Shown in pieces: positions 38,273 through 45,623 of a stretch of 64,000 nucleotides of DNA (its first letter is position 1; the number at the start of each line of letters is the position of its first letter). The DNA is from Corynebacterium pelargi. Its GTDB lineage: Bacteria > Actinomycetota > Actinomycetes > Mycobacteriales > Mycobacteriaceae. The notes under the pieces are model-generated. The model did not search any database. It had not been told where the DNA came from and worked only from the letters and a program-made list of their open reading frames with translations. Location of the stretch: NCBI RefSeq assembly GCF_014635485.1, contig NZ_BMCX01000001.1:303634-367633 (forward strand), in the 5' to 3' direction. A program made the translations under genes and the position numbers.

Positions 38273-39112
38273 TTATTGCTGTTTCTGGCTACGAGAAAGT
38301 CGGGAGATGCTGGCAAGCAGCAACCAGGTGATCACGGTGGTGATGAATGAAAGTGCTGCAATACCGCGGGGGTTCGTGGAGGAAATCTCAACCATGTACA
38401 CCGGGAAGGTGTAATGCAGCAGCAGCGAGGCCATGGCAAATTCTGATAAACACATCGCGATGCAGAGCAATGATGCAGACAATATGGCAACCCTGAGGTT
38501 CGGCAGCACGATGCGAACAAGAGTGCTCCATTGCTTATCGCCGAGGGAGGCGGCGGCTGCAAAGAGCGTGTCGAGGTGCAGAGTTTTCACCCCGGCGTCG
38601 ATGGCGCGGTAGCACAATGGCATGACCAAGATGACGTACAACGGCACCAAGGACCAGCGTGAATTGATAAATCCGGGAGTGATGATTCGGTAGAATTCCG
38701 AGGCGCCTGACACCAGTGCAACTGCCGGCACCACGAGCGGCATCACCGAGACCATCTCAACTACGGTGGCCAGCTTGGGCGCTTTGAGGTTGACAAACAC
38801 CACGGTGGGAACCAGAAGTGCCAACATCATGACGGTGGTGGCGGCGGTGATCAGCAGTGTTTCTTTAATCGCCTGGATCCCGCGGGGGTTGGTGAGCGCT
38901 TCACTGGCTGGGGTAAAGGTGAGGCCTTCTCCTGGGCGGGTAAAGCCGAACACTGCGGCTGCGATCCACGGGGCGAGAAAGAACACCAGGGCGACTACAA
39001 GCACCGCGGGTTGCACCCAAGCATGCCCGGCGCGGCGCGGTGTGCGAGCCGTGCGAAGCATGTCGCCCATCCGGCCTTGGGCTGCGGGAATGGTGGCTAT
39101 TTGCTGAGCCAT
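38273..39112 (-). CDS. ABC transporter permease (PhnV-like)
   Basis: 279 residues, about six transmembrane helices, with the BPD-permease EAA-like motif in the loop (AAAASLGDKQWSTLVRIVLPN). It overlaps the upstream permease by 16 bp, so the two permeases are translated together. Similar in layout to PhnV of 2-aminoethylphosphonate importers; the substrate is inferred only from the operon. Confidence 0.88.
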   Translation of the reverse strand: MAQQIATIPAAQGRMGDMLRTARTPRRAGHAWVQPAVLVVALVFFLAPWIAAAVFGFTRPGEGLTFTPASEALTNPRGIQAIKETLLITAATTVMMLALLVPTVVFVNLKAPKLATVVEMVSVMPLVVPAVALVSGASEFYRIITPGFINSRWSLVPLYVILVMPLCYRAIDAGVKTLHLDTLFAAAASLGDKQWSTLVRIVLPNLRVAILSASLLCIAMCLSEFAMASLLLHYTFPVYMVEISSTNPRGIAALSFITTVITWLLLASISRLSRSQKQQ

Positions 39113-40026
39113 TTAGAACTCCGTTTCACAAGAAGCAGACGCAGACCCATGGCGACCACGATGATGAGCATCATCCAGGTCACCAGTGCTGCGGCGAGGC
39201 CTGGGTCGAGCAGCACATTGCCGCTGATCATGAATCCAATGAGGATTGGCACGAGGTTGAGCGAGCCGCCGGCGAGTGCATAAGCCGTGGCGTAGGCGGA
39301 AAAGGCGTTAGCAAACAATAAGAGCAAAGCACCGGCGATCGGCGGCCACAGGATGGGCAACGCGATATCGCGAAGGTATTGCCATTTGGTTGCGCCCAAG
39401 GATGCAGCGGCGGTGGGCCACTCCGCTTTCATGCCCCCAATCGCCGGCAGGATGAGTACCACCATGAGTGGAATTTGGAAGTAGAGGTACACCACCGCCA
39501 CGCCCCAGAAGGAGGTCAGTGTGTAGGCATCGGCAATATTGGGCGAGATCTTACGAATCGCCGTGGTGAGCAAACCTTGGGTGCCGGCAAGAGCCACGAA
39601 GGCATATGCCAATTGCACACCACCGGCCTGGGAGGCCAGGGCCGAAAAGCTACGCACCATCGAATGCAGCCACCTTGGCCCTTGAGCGCTGCTTAGCGCC
39701 CACGCCACGATCAGCCCGATCAGGCCACCGATGACGGCGGTTACCACCGAGAGCTGGATAGTGAGCACGAAGGCTTTCTTGTTCTCAGCGCTCATTGCTA
39801 GGCCGAGCGTATCGAGGGTGTAGCTTCCCGAAGCATCTTGGAGTGAGCGATTAATATTCGCAATGATGGGCAGAACAAGAAATGCTGCAACAAAGAGGAA
39901 GAAAGGCAATGCGGCCAGAAGCCCTGCCACGTTGATTCCCTGAGCACGCCATTTCATTGTTCTGTGTTGTTTTCCAGGCGATGCTTTTTGTGTTTGCGCA
40001 TCGCCTTCGGCGGTTGCGCTTTTCAC
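39097..40026 (-). CDS. ABC transporter permease (PhnU-like)
   Basis: 309 residues with a polar, Lys-rich N-terminus and about six helices. EAA-like loop TAAASLGATKWQYLRDIALP. Its start overlaps the stop of the binding-protein gene by one base (40026). Order binding protein, permease, permease, ATPase, phosphohydrolase is that of a dedicated importer operon. Confidence 0.88.
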   Translation of the reverse strand: MKSATAEGDAQTQKASPGKQHRTMKWRAQGINVAGLLAALPFFLFVAAFLVLPIIANINRSLQDASGSYTLDTLGLAMSAENKKAFVLTIQLSVVTAVIGGLIGLIVAWALSSAQGPRWLHSMVRSFSALASQAGGVQLAYAFVALAGTQGLLTTAIRKISPNIADAYTLTSFWGVAVVYLYFQIPLMVVLILPAIGGMKAEWPTAAASLGATKWQYLRDIALPILWPPIAGALLLLFANAFSAYATAYALAGGSLNLVPILIGFMISGNVLLDPGLAAALVTWMMLIIVVAMGLRLLLVKRSSKWLSK

Positions 40027-41135
40027 TAGTACTTCACCTTATTGGTCCACTCAGAGGCGATCACTTTATTGGCTGCGTCGCCTTGTTCAGGGGTAGGAAG
40101 CTGCACCTTCTTGAGGGTTTCTGCATCAGGCAGTGCTGCTTGGGCTTGCTCAGAGAGCTTGCCTTCTTCTACCAACTGATTAAATCGCGCCGGTACTGCG
40201 CCGCCGAGGGCGTATTGTTCGGAGCCTTCATCGGAGGTGAGCCAGTCCAGCCATAGGCGGGCTGCATTGGGGTGTGGTGCGTCAGTGGTGACGGATTGTG
40301 CGTAATACGTGCCGAAGACGCCATCTTCTAGCACCTTGGATTCAAAATCCACGCCGTCGGCGCGCAACTTATCTTCTGCACCCTTCCAGTTGTAGTTCCA
40401 GTCGAATACCACTGAGGCTTCACCGGTGGTCAATGCGTTGACCGGATCGGAGGTCGGAACGAGGTTGCCGCTTTCAGCCAGCTTGGCAAAGAAGTCGATA
40501 CCCGGTGCGATGTCATCGAGGGATCCACCATTTGCCAGGGATGCGGCAAAGACCGTGGCAATTGACGATGCGCCGGTACGAGGATCGCCAGGCAGTGCGA
40601 TTTTGCCCTTGTATTTTGGATCGAGCAGATCCTTGAAGCTATTTGGCACATCGGCGTTCTTTTTGTTCACACCCACGGTGATCACGCCGTAGTAGGACCC
40701 CACCCACTTGCCGTCCGGGTCTTTGAGGTTATCGGGGATATCGTCCCAGTGCGAAGGCTTGTATTCGTCGATCAGGTCTTGTTGCTTCGCCGCGTTGGTA
40801 AAGGAATACCCGATATCGATGGAGTCAGGCTGCTTGGGCTGGCCTTTGAGGTTTTTCACCGCCTGTAATTCTTCGGCAGAGGAAGCGTCGGGCGAATCGA
40901 CGGTGTAGTTCACCCCGTAGGTGTCTTTGAAATTCTTTAATTGCCCGCCATAGTTAGCCCACGTCTCTGGAAGCGCAATGAGGTTGACATCGCCTTCTTC
41001 CTTGGCCAGCTCGGCAATTTGCTCAATATTCTTACCGATTTCGGCGTTGTTGCTCTCATCCGAAGATCCACATGCCGCCATCGGCACTGCGAGCAGCAAA
41101 CTGGCACCTAGGGCCGCGATTTTCTTCACCTTCAT
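40026..41135 (-). CDS. ABC transporter substrate-binding lipoprotein
   Basis: 369 residues with a signal peptide and lipobox MAAC (Cys22), followed by GSSDESNN. The fold segments YGVNYTVDSPDASSAEEL, KGKIALPGDPRTGASS, EASVVFDWNYNW and LWLDWLTSDEGSEQYALGGA belong to the iron(III)/2-aminoethylphosphonate binding-protein group (FbpA/PhnS class). The ligand cannot be set from sequence. It is first in the operon; the 235-bp divergent region upstream probably holds the regulated promoter. Confidence 0.9.
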   Translation of the reverse strand: MKVKKIAALGASLLLAVPMAACGSSDESNNAEIGKNIEQIAELAKEEGDVNLIALPETWANYGGQLKNFKDTYGVNYTVDSPDASSAEELQAVKNLKGQPKQPDSIDIGYSFTNAAKQQDLIDEYKPSHWDDIPDNLKDPDGKWVGSYYGVITVGVNKKNADVPNSFKDLLDPKYKGKIALPGDPRTGASSIATVFAASLANGGSLDDIAPGIDFFAKLAESGNLVPTSDPVNALTTGEASVVFDWNYNWKGAEDKLRADGVDFESKVLEDGVFGTYYAQSVTTDAPHPNAARLWLDWLTSDEGSEQYALGGAVPARFNQLVEEGKLSEQAQAALPDAETLKKVQLPTPEQGDAANKVIASEWTNKVKY

Positions 41136-41370
41136 TGCAAGGGTCCTTCCTAGCTTGTCGACGCCCTCTGCTCATCCAGTACAAGCAGATTGGGGAGGAG
41201 TTGGGCGCATTTCAATTGACATCGAGGATTCAATCAGGCGCATATGGCGCGAAGGTTCCAGCAAGTTGAACAGCACGAGAATGATTTTGCATACCTTTAA
41301 GCATCTCTTCCGAGCCTTTAATGTGAGGCGCTAAGGTGAGCGAACACCGCAACCCCTAATATTTTCGAAG
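41136..41370. promoter_or_regulatory. Divergent promoter region of ABC operon and HAD gene
   Basis: About 235 bp without a gene. On the plus side TAATAT at 41358-41363 would place +1 at or next to the GTG at 41371, making the HAD gene leaderless. Two TTCAAT copies and the palindrome TCAATTGA (41212-41219) lie near the binding-protein gene. Any GntR operator is probably here, but I cannot point to a convincing one. Confidence 0.45.
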
Positions 41371-42063
41371 GTGAAATTCCCTATGAGCCCCACTGAAAAC
41401 CTCGTTGAGCAGGCATATTCCTTTGAAGGCTGGCTGCTCGATTTCAATGGCACCCTCAGCGATGATGAGGCGATGCTGCAGGAATGCTATAACAAAGCCT
41501 TAAGCGCCTTGGGCAAACCTTTAGCCCCTGGCGAATACTTGGAAGTGTGCGGCTTAAGCGAATACGATCTCGCTCGCACAGTCTTAGAACGCCGCGGCAT
41601 GGGTGAAGATCACATGGAGGCCTTTATCCAGGAAGTAGCCGGCTACTACCGCGAAGCTGCCTTGGCCCACCCACCTGTGACCCAAGCCAGCGTGATGCTC
41701 ATCCATGCCTTGCTGGACCAGGGGTTCCCCATCGCCATTGTGACCGGCACGATCCGGCCAATGATCTTGCCGGTGCTCGAAGCTGTTGGTTTACAGGCAC
41801 TTATTCCAACGCTCACCACAGCCGAGGACACAGGCGCCGGCAAACCCAACCCGGAGGGTTTTCTTCGAGGTGCGCAGATTTTAGGTATCAAGCCAGAACG
41901 CCTTTTAGCCTTTGAGGATTCAGCCGATGGCATGGCTGCAGCCAGCGCCGCGGGCATGCAATGCATGCATATTGGTGGCACTGCTACTGCACTGCATGCC
42001 CCTAGCTTTGATGCCTTTGCGCAGGCAGCCTTGCAATTTCAATCGAATACCAGCACGCCTTAA
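41371..42063 (+). CDS. HAD-superfamily hydrolase, phosphonatase/beta-PGM-like
   Basis: 230 residues from a GTG at 41371 (probably leaderless); an ATG at 41383 with AAGGTG upstream is the alternative. HAD motif I reads LLDFNGTLSD, so the nucleophile Asp24 is kept but the second Asp is Asn26. Motif II TGT is in IAIVTGTIRP, the Lys is in GAGKPNPEGF and motif IV is EDSADGMAAA. In phosphonoacetaldehyde hydrolases the second Asp is also replaced (by Ala). Its stop overlaps the GntR gene stop (TTAA). Confidence 0.85.
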   Translation: MKFPMSPTENLVEQAYSFEGWLLDFNGTLSDDEAMLQECYNKALSALGKPLAPGEYLEVCGLSEYDLARTVLERRGMGEDHMEAFIQEVAGYYREAALAHPPVTQASVMLIHALLDQGFPIAIVTGTIRPMILPVLEAVGLQALIPTLTTAEDTGAGKPNPEGFLRGAQILGIKPERLLAFEDSADGMAAASAAGMQCMHIGGTATALHAPSFDAFAQAALQFQSNTSTP

Positions 42064-42782
42064 CGCTCTGGTGGATGATTCGTCGCCACCCTTATGCGCG
42101 CGACGTCGCTACGCAGCACGTCCACCGAATACTCAATGGGAACACCATCACCATCAAAGGCGGTGCGCATGATCTTCAGCACGAGCTCTTTTTTGAGCAA
42201 TTGCAGATGTTCACGCTGACGCGCATTTGGCATAGCCGGCACAATGACTTCCTGCTTGCTCCGTGGTGCGCGATGAAAGCGTCGATCCAGCAACTCATAG
42301 AGCGATTGCGTGAGGTCTTCTTCAAGGAGTTCCGGAAACGCCGTTGCTGGAAAAACCGAATCTTCAATTAACAAGGGCACACCCTCGACCCTTCGTAGGC
42401 GTTCAACTCGAAACATTGGGCTGCGCAATGGAATCTGAAGATGCTCAGCATGCGTTGCGGTGGCGTAATCAAGCGAAGCACTGAGCAATTCAGAGTCCAC
42501 ACTCAGCCCCCTGGCACGCAACTGAGGCATAAAACCCGAGATCTCGTTGAGGTCTACCTGGGGCGGCTTTGTCTGCACAAAGGTTCCGCCACCTCTTCCC
42601 TGCCGCCGTCTGATCAGACCGTCTGATTCGAGCAAATCGAGGGCTTTGCGGATAGTCGAACGGGACACCTCAAATTGTTCTAGCAGCACTCTTTCAGATT
42701 CGAGTTTGCCACCACGTTGGTAGCGGCCTGCCTCAATGCGGTGGCGCAGCTCTTCTGCAACTGCCAGATATCGCTTTGCCAA
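42060..42782 (-). CDS. GntR/HutC-type transcriptional regulator (UTRA domain)
   Basis: 240 residues from a TTG at 42782 with AAGGAG upstream. N-terminal winged helix (about 1-75) with LESERVLLEQFEVSRSTIRKALDLLESDGLIRRRQGRGG; C-terminal UTRA effector domain with FRVERLRRVEGVPLLIEDSVFP. UTRA members sense small molecules including phosphonates and sugars. It is convergent with the HAD gene and likely controls the ABC/HAD divergon. Confidence 0.9.
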   Translation of the reverse strand: MAKRYLAVAEELRHRIEAGRYQRGGKLESERVLLEQFEVSRSTIRKALDLLESDGLIRRRQGRGGGTFVQTKPPQVDLNEISGFMPQLRARGLSVDSELLSASLDYATATHAEHLQIPLRSPMFRVERLRRVEGVPLLIEDSVFPATAFPELLEEDLTQSLYELLDRRFHRAPRSKQEVIVPAMPNARQREHLQLLKKELVLKIMRTAFDGDGVPIEYSVDVLRSDVARIRVATNHPPER

Positions 42783-42925
42783 CTGCTCACTCCTTGGTGT
42801 TTGCTTGGCACTGACGTGCCAGACGGCGCCCCGGAATTATCCTCGGCAGGGCGTTGTACAACATTATTTCTTGTCTCAACAGCCCTGGCCACCGCTATTA
42901 CGGAAAAGACGAGCGCTTTACGGCA

Positions 42926-43639
42926 CTAGGAGGCGATGCGTTCAAGCACCTCAAGGGTTTTTTCTGCCGTGGCCTTGGCCGATCCTGGGTTTTGGCCAGT
43001 AACCAATCGGCCATCTACCTGCGTATAGGAAGTAAATGGAATGAGTGCTTTGGAGTAGTGCGCACCGAGATCTTTCATGCGCTGTTCAACGTTATAGGGC
43101 ACCAGTTTCGCCACACCGGCCAGTACTTCCTCACGCCAGGAGAAACCAGTGATGTTGCGGCCTTGGACGAGTGGCTGGCCGTCGCTGAGTTCTACTTCGA
43201 GCAGGCCACAGTAGCCGTGGCATACCGCGGCGACAACGCCGCCTTGTTCATAGATAGCTCGCGTGAGTTGCTGCAGCCCCTCGCTGCCCGGGAAGTCGTA
43301 CATCACGGCATGGCCACCGGTGAAAAAGATGGCGTCATAATCTTTGGCATCTACCTCGCATGGCGCTTTGGTGTGCTTGAGCAGTTCCATCCGACCGGGA
43401 TCGTTGTGCCAAGCCTTGGCGGAGGCGTCGTAGTTTGGGAATTTCAGCGAGCGTGGCTCAAGAGGCGAAAAGCCTCCTTGAGGGCTGACAATATCTTGGG
43501 AGTAACCCGCAGCTTCGAATACGTCATAAGAGTGCGTGAGCTCTGAAAGCCAAAGGCCCGTGGGGTGAGTTGGGTCTGATTCATATGCCGGCACATTGGT
43601 GACGACCTGCAAAATGCGTCGTGTGGGTTGGGTAGCCAT
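42926..43639 (-). CDS. DJ-1/PfpI (Hsp31-like) family protein
   Basis: 237 residues. The nucleophile-elbow Cys140 lies in VVAAVCHGYCGLLE with His141 next to it, and Glu20 and the DPTHPTGLWLSELTHSY segment match the Hsp31/class of glyoxalase III or type 1 glutamine amidotransferase-like proteins. Follows the OYE-family gene by 29 bp, so the two are in one transcript, and has its own GGAG site. Likely detoxifies reactive aldehydes or repairs proteins; the exact reaction is inferred. Confidence 0.88.
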   Translation of the reverse strand: MATQPTRRILQVVTNVPAYESDPTHPTGLWLSELTHSYDVFEAAGYSQDIVSPQGGFSPLEPRSLKFPNYDASAKAWHNDPGRMELLKHTKAPCEVDAKDYDAIFFTGGHAVMYDFPGSEGLQQLTRAIYEQGGVVAAVCHGYCGLLEVELSDGQPLVQGRNITGFSWREEVLAGVAKLVPYNVEQRMKDLGAHYSKALIPFTSYTQVDGRLVTGQNPGSAKATAEKTLEVLERIAS

Positions 43640-43668
43640 GATGGTCTCCTTAGCAGTTTTCCAGTGCT

Positions 43669-44907
43669 TTATGCGTTGCGGGATTCAAGCCACTTGGCAT
43701 AGGTGCGATTGTGACGTGGTGTTGCGATGCCATTGAGCAGGAACGGGATTCGTGGATCGAGCTTCAGTTGCGGATCTTTGTTCTTTGATAGCCGGCCCAT
43801 CTGCCAGCGGAACCACGCCATCGATGCCGCTGAAGCCAATGCCTTATTGCTGATTTTGGTATGCGGGATTGCTGGTGCTGCCTCATATCCTTGCTCCCAC
43901 TGCTTTGGCAGATTGGGGTCGGCTGCCAACGCGGTGCCGATACCGACCAAGGCTACACCGGAATCCAATACCTGCTGTGCCACGCTGGGACGCACGATGC
44001 CACCGGTGACCATGAGCGGAAGGGGCGAGGTAGCGACCAGTTGTTCAGCCATGGAGAGGAAGTATGCTTCCCTGGCTCGTGTTCGATCATCGGCGGCATT
44101 GCCCGTCATAGCTGGGCTTTCGTATGAGCCTCCGGAGAGTTCGACGAAATCCACGCCGTGCTGGTTTAGCATCTCAATCACCCTGGCGGCGTCCTTTAGG
44201 CTAAAGCCGCCGCGTTGGAAGTCGGAAGAATTCAGTTTTACTGCCAGGAGGAAGTCCTTCGGCACTTCCGCGCGAATTCTTCTGAGAATCTCGATGAGGA
44301 TGCGGGCGCGGTTTTCTAGGCTTCCGCCCCACTGATCACTGCGAATATTCGCAAGTGGCGAGAGGAATTGCGAAAGCAAGTAGCCGTGCGCTGCGTGGAC
44401 CTCTACCCCATCAAATCCGGCTTCTGCTGCGCGGAGGGCAGTGCTTCGAAACATCTCGATGACTTCTTCGATCTGCTCGTGGCTCATTTGGGTTGGTTCA
44501 GCAAATTGTGCCCGCTTGCTTCCAACCTCGACTTTGATAGGACTTGGCGCCCAGGCCACCCCAGGTTGATTGGTAAGCACCTGCCGGCCTGGATGGTTGA
44601 TCTGCATGATGATCTTTGCTCCGTGGCGATGCACTCGCTGCGCCCATTGCACAAAGGGATCCAGTGGTTGGTTCTTGTCTAACACGATGGCTTGAGGCCC
44701 GGTCAATGCTGCATCGTGGACCATCACATTGCCGGTAATGAGCGTGCCAACACCACCTTTGGCCCAGCGTTCGTACAAGGTGAAGATTCGCTCGCCTGGT
44801 ACGTGCTGGGCAGTACCCAGCGATTCTTCCATCGCCGCTTTTACTAGGCGGTTAGGCAGCATAGCCCCGGAATCGAAAGTAAATTCGCTCGACAGTTGCT
44901 TCGACAT
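43669..44907 (-). CDS. Old-yellow-enzyme-family NADH:flavin oxidoreductase
   Basis: 412-residue FMN TIM-barrel enzyme with LPNRLVKAAMEESLG at the start, QINHPGRQ, the active-site VEVHAAHGYLLSQFLSP block, and VTGGIVRPSVAQQVL with GIGTALAADPNLP in the FMN phosphate site. OYE-type enzymes reduce activated alkenes and other electrophiles. Its promoter reads TTGACA-17 bp-TATCTT, with two operators positioned on -35 and the start point (see the two operator entries). Downstream partner is the DJ-1 gene. Confidence 0.92.
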   Translation of the reverse strand: MSKQLSSEFTFDSGAMLPNRLVKAAMEESLGTAQHVPGERIFTLYERWAKGGVGTLITGNVMVHDAALTGPQAIVLDKNQPLDPFVQWAQRVHRHGAKIIMQINHPGRQVLTNQPGVAWAPSPIKVEVGSKRAQFAEPTQMSHEQIEEVIEMFRSTALRAAEAGFDGVEVHAAHGYLLSQFLSPLANIRSDQWGGSLENRARILIEILRRIRAEVPKDFLLAVKLNSSDFQRGGFSLKDAARVIEMLNQHGVDFVELSGGSYESPAMTGNAADDRTRAREAYFLSMAEQLVATSPLPLMVTGGIVRPSVAQQVLDSGVALVGIGTALAADPNLPKQWEQGYEAAPAIPHTKISNKALASAASMAWFRWQMGRLSKNKDPQLKLDPRIPFLLNGIATPRHNRTYAKWLESRNA

Positions 44908-44926
44908 TGTTTCTCCTTAGAGCGTA

Positions 44927-44945
44927 ATGTTTACGGTGTAAACAT
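44927..44945. promoter_or_regulatory. Operator 1 in the TetR/OYE intergenic region
   Basis: Perfect palindrome ATGTTTAC-GGT-GTAAACAT of 19 bp. On the OYE side it covers the expected transcription start (about 44940). Typical of a TetR-family binding site. Confidence 0.7.
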
Positions 44946-44946
44946 G

Positions 44947-44975
44947 AAGATAGGCTAGGATGTGAACGGTGTCAA
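44947..44975 (-). promoter_or_regulatory. Promoter of the OYE/DJ-1 operon
   Basis: On the minus strand -35 TTGACA (44975-44970), 17-bp spacer, -10 TATCTT (44952-44947). The -35 lies inside operator 2 and the start point inside operator 1. Confidence 0.65.
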
Positions 44976-44978
44976 CAT
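44960..44978. promoter_or_regulatory. Operator 2, overlapping the tetR start codon
   Basis: ATGTGAAC-GGT-GTCAACAT, an imperfect copy of operator 1 with the same GGT centre and 6 of 8 positions symmetric. It contains the GTG start at 44969 and the -35 of the divergent promoter. Confidence 0.65.
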
Positions 44979-45571
44979 CGAATCGGGAAAACTACCACCA
45001 CGGCGATTTAAGAACAGCGCTATTAGAACGCGCCTTAGCAATGCTGCAAACCTCGCCCAACCTTTCCTTGCGAGGTTTAGCCAAGGAAGAAGGCGTCAGC
45101 CCCACAGCGGTCTACCGACACTTCTCGGATAAGCAAGCACTCGAATCAGCGCTCGCAGCCCATGGCTACAGCCAGCTTCACCTCAAGCTGCAACACACCA
45201 GCACCACGATTGAGCGGGCAGAAGATCTCTGGCGCATGGCCCATACCTACGTTGTATGGGCTCAAGAAAATCAGCCGCTGTTTTCACTCATGTTCACAAC
45301 CCAGTGCGACCCCACAGCACCAGAGCGAGTAAAAGCAGTAAAAGACATCACAAGTTTCCTGTCAGGCCTTATTACCCACTGGTACCCCGAGCGATGCGAC
45401 GAAGCGTTGCTAAGCGCCATATGGTCACTGGTTCACGGCATGGCCACGTTGGCCATGCAAGGCAAAATCTTTAGCCCTAGGCCGGCCCTCCCCGTTGAAC
45501 ACAGTGAGCACGAGCTCCAGGAACATGTGCGCACTTGCTGGCAGGCACTGATGGCGACGCCAGCACAGTGA
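44969..45571 (+). CDS. TetR-family transcriptional regulator
   Basis: 200 residues from the GTG at 44969. N-terminal HTH at about 33-56 (LSLRGLAKEEGVSPTAVYRHFSDK); a helical C-terminal ligand domain (TetR_C-type, WRMAHTYVVWAQENQPLFSLMF). No ribosome site is seen, and TAGGAT at 44956-44961 would give a leaderless transcript. It is divergent from the OYE/DJ-1 genes and probably represses both directions through the two GGT-centred operators. The inducer is likely an electrophile, which is inference. Confidence 0.92.
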   Translation: MSTSNRENYHHGDLRTALLERALAMLQTSPNLSLRGLAKEEGVSPTAVYRHFSDKQALESALAAHGYSQLHLKLQHTSTTIERAEDLWRMAHTYVVWAQENQPLFSLMFTTQCDPTAPERVKAVKDITSFLSGLITHWYPERCDEALLSAIWSLVHGMATLAMQGKIFSPRPALPVEHSEHELQEHVRTCWQALMATPAQ

Positions 45572-45623
45572 CTACGAAGGCGCAGTGGAAGGCCAGCGGC
45601 GAGCACACCTGATGGCAGGGAAG

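Noticed and set aside
41136..41370. GntR operator (TCAATTGA palindrome)
   Set aside because: An 8-bp palindrome is too short to claim an operator. It is mentioned only as part of the intergenic region.
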